Source: Neocallimastix lanati (nom. inval.) (taxonomy: Eukaryota; Neocallimastigomycota; Neocallimastigomycetes; Neocallimastigales; Neocallimastigaceae). From it: 55,000 nucleotides of DNA. A model generated the notes under the pieces. It saw nothing but the letters and a program-made list of their open reading frames with translations. It was not told where the DNA came from and made no database searches. Below, in pieces: positions 49,561 to 55,000 of the stretch (positions within the stretch are counted from its first letter, which is position 1; the number at the start of each line of letters is the position of its first letter). Where the stretch lies: contig JACVTC010000187.1 in NCBI GenBank assembly GCA_016946835.1, forward strand, positions 52,501 to 107,500, read 5' to 3'. Position numbers and translations under genes: made by a program.

Positions 49561-50009
49561 GAAAAAAAGAAAAAAGAAATATATAAATATTTTTGGAATT
49601 TCAAAAAAAAAAAAAAAATAAGTACAAAAATATCTTTATATTTTATAATTTTTTTTTTGTAATTATGAAAAAAATAACAATAATAGAAATAAATAAATAA
49701 AAAAAATTATAATTAATATTGGTATTTTTATTGTTAATATTATAAAAAACAATCAAAATATTTGTTAAAAACAGTCTTTTTAGTATAACTTTTTATTATC
49801 TTTTTTTTTATTGTATTATAATATTTTATTAATATTTTATTTGCATTTTTATTTATTTATTTCCTTTTTAGTCTTATAATTGAAAAATTATGAATAATTA
49901 ATTTTGAATAAAAAAAAAAAAAAATAATGTATATTATAAAAAAAATAATATATAAAAAGATAGAATTTTAGTTCATTAAATTTTTATATTGATAATGAGT
50001 TAAATTTAA
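49561..50009. other. AT-rich 3' flank between the relics and the receptor gene
   Basis: No gene seen. Mostly A/T with A-runs near 49603-49618 and 49910-49924; the receptor gene ends convergently at 50010. Confidence 0.5.

Positions 50010-55000
<4,991 letters not shown>

Overview
The window looks like nuclear DNA of an anaerobic gut fungus (Neocallimastigomycota; a Neocallimastix/Piromyces-type genome). The reasons are: extreme AT content with long A/T homopolymers and large microsatellites between genes; Asn-rich runs coded by AAT repeats; short GT-AG introns with GTA-type donors; fungal CBM1 modules on plant cell wall hydrolases (one GH43 gene and one dead GH6 gene); a many-exon class C GPCR-like receptor; and ankyrin arrays with about 39-residue repeats. 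Phylum is inferred from content; genus is not determined. No rRNA, tRNA or CRISPR was recognised.

Layout. 0.1-2.9 kb (+): a 914-aa charged, weakly ankyrin-like protein. 5.1-9.1 kb (+): a 1319-aa multi-pass class 3 lipase. 10.07-10.3 kb: a relic of a MULE transposase start. 10.8-18.3 kb (-): the most striking gene. Two introns with consistent phase join a 44-repeat ankyrin array to a trypsin-like serine peptidase domain with an intact-looking His/Asp/Ser triad, giving about 2381 aa. 18.8-24.3 kb: a mobile-element segment holding a (TTTTA)n array, an 18-copy 47-bp minisatellite, a frameshifted MULE transposase with a FLYWCH-like finger, and a small GC-normal island. 24.3-28.2 kb: non-coding AT DNA with a heptamer satellite. 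28.2-30.0 kb (+): a two-exon secreted CBM1-GH43 enzyme, probably exo-beta-1,3-galactanase type. 30.8-37.1 kb: a graveyard of LINE copies (reverse transcriptase, zinc knuckle, poly-A ends) and an inverted Ty1/copia RT fragment. 37.7-43.2 kb (-): two paralogous secreted proteins sharing a four-cysteine C-terminal domain. 44.2-44.8 kb: a second heptamer satellite. 48.1-49.2 kb (+): a CBM1-GH6 cellobiohydrolase pseudogene. 50.0-55.0 kb (-): sixteen in-phase exons of a class C GPCR-like receptor with a beta-helix ectodomain, running off the right edge.

The genes do not form one pathway. Two themes stand out: plant-polysaccharide attack and sensing (GH43, GH6 relic, beta-helix receptor), and repeat-driven change (ankyrin array, minisatellites, retroelements). 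The ankyrin-peptidase gene is the best candidate for an undescribed system: a recognition array that looks recently homogenised at its N-terminal end, wired directly to a protease effector.
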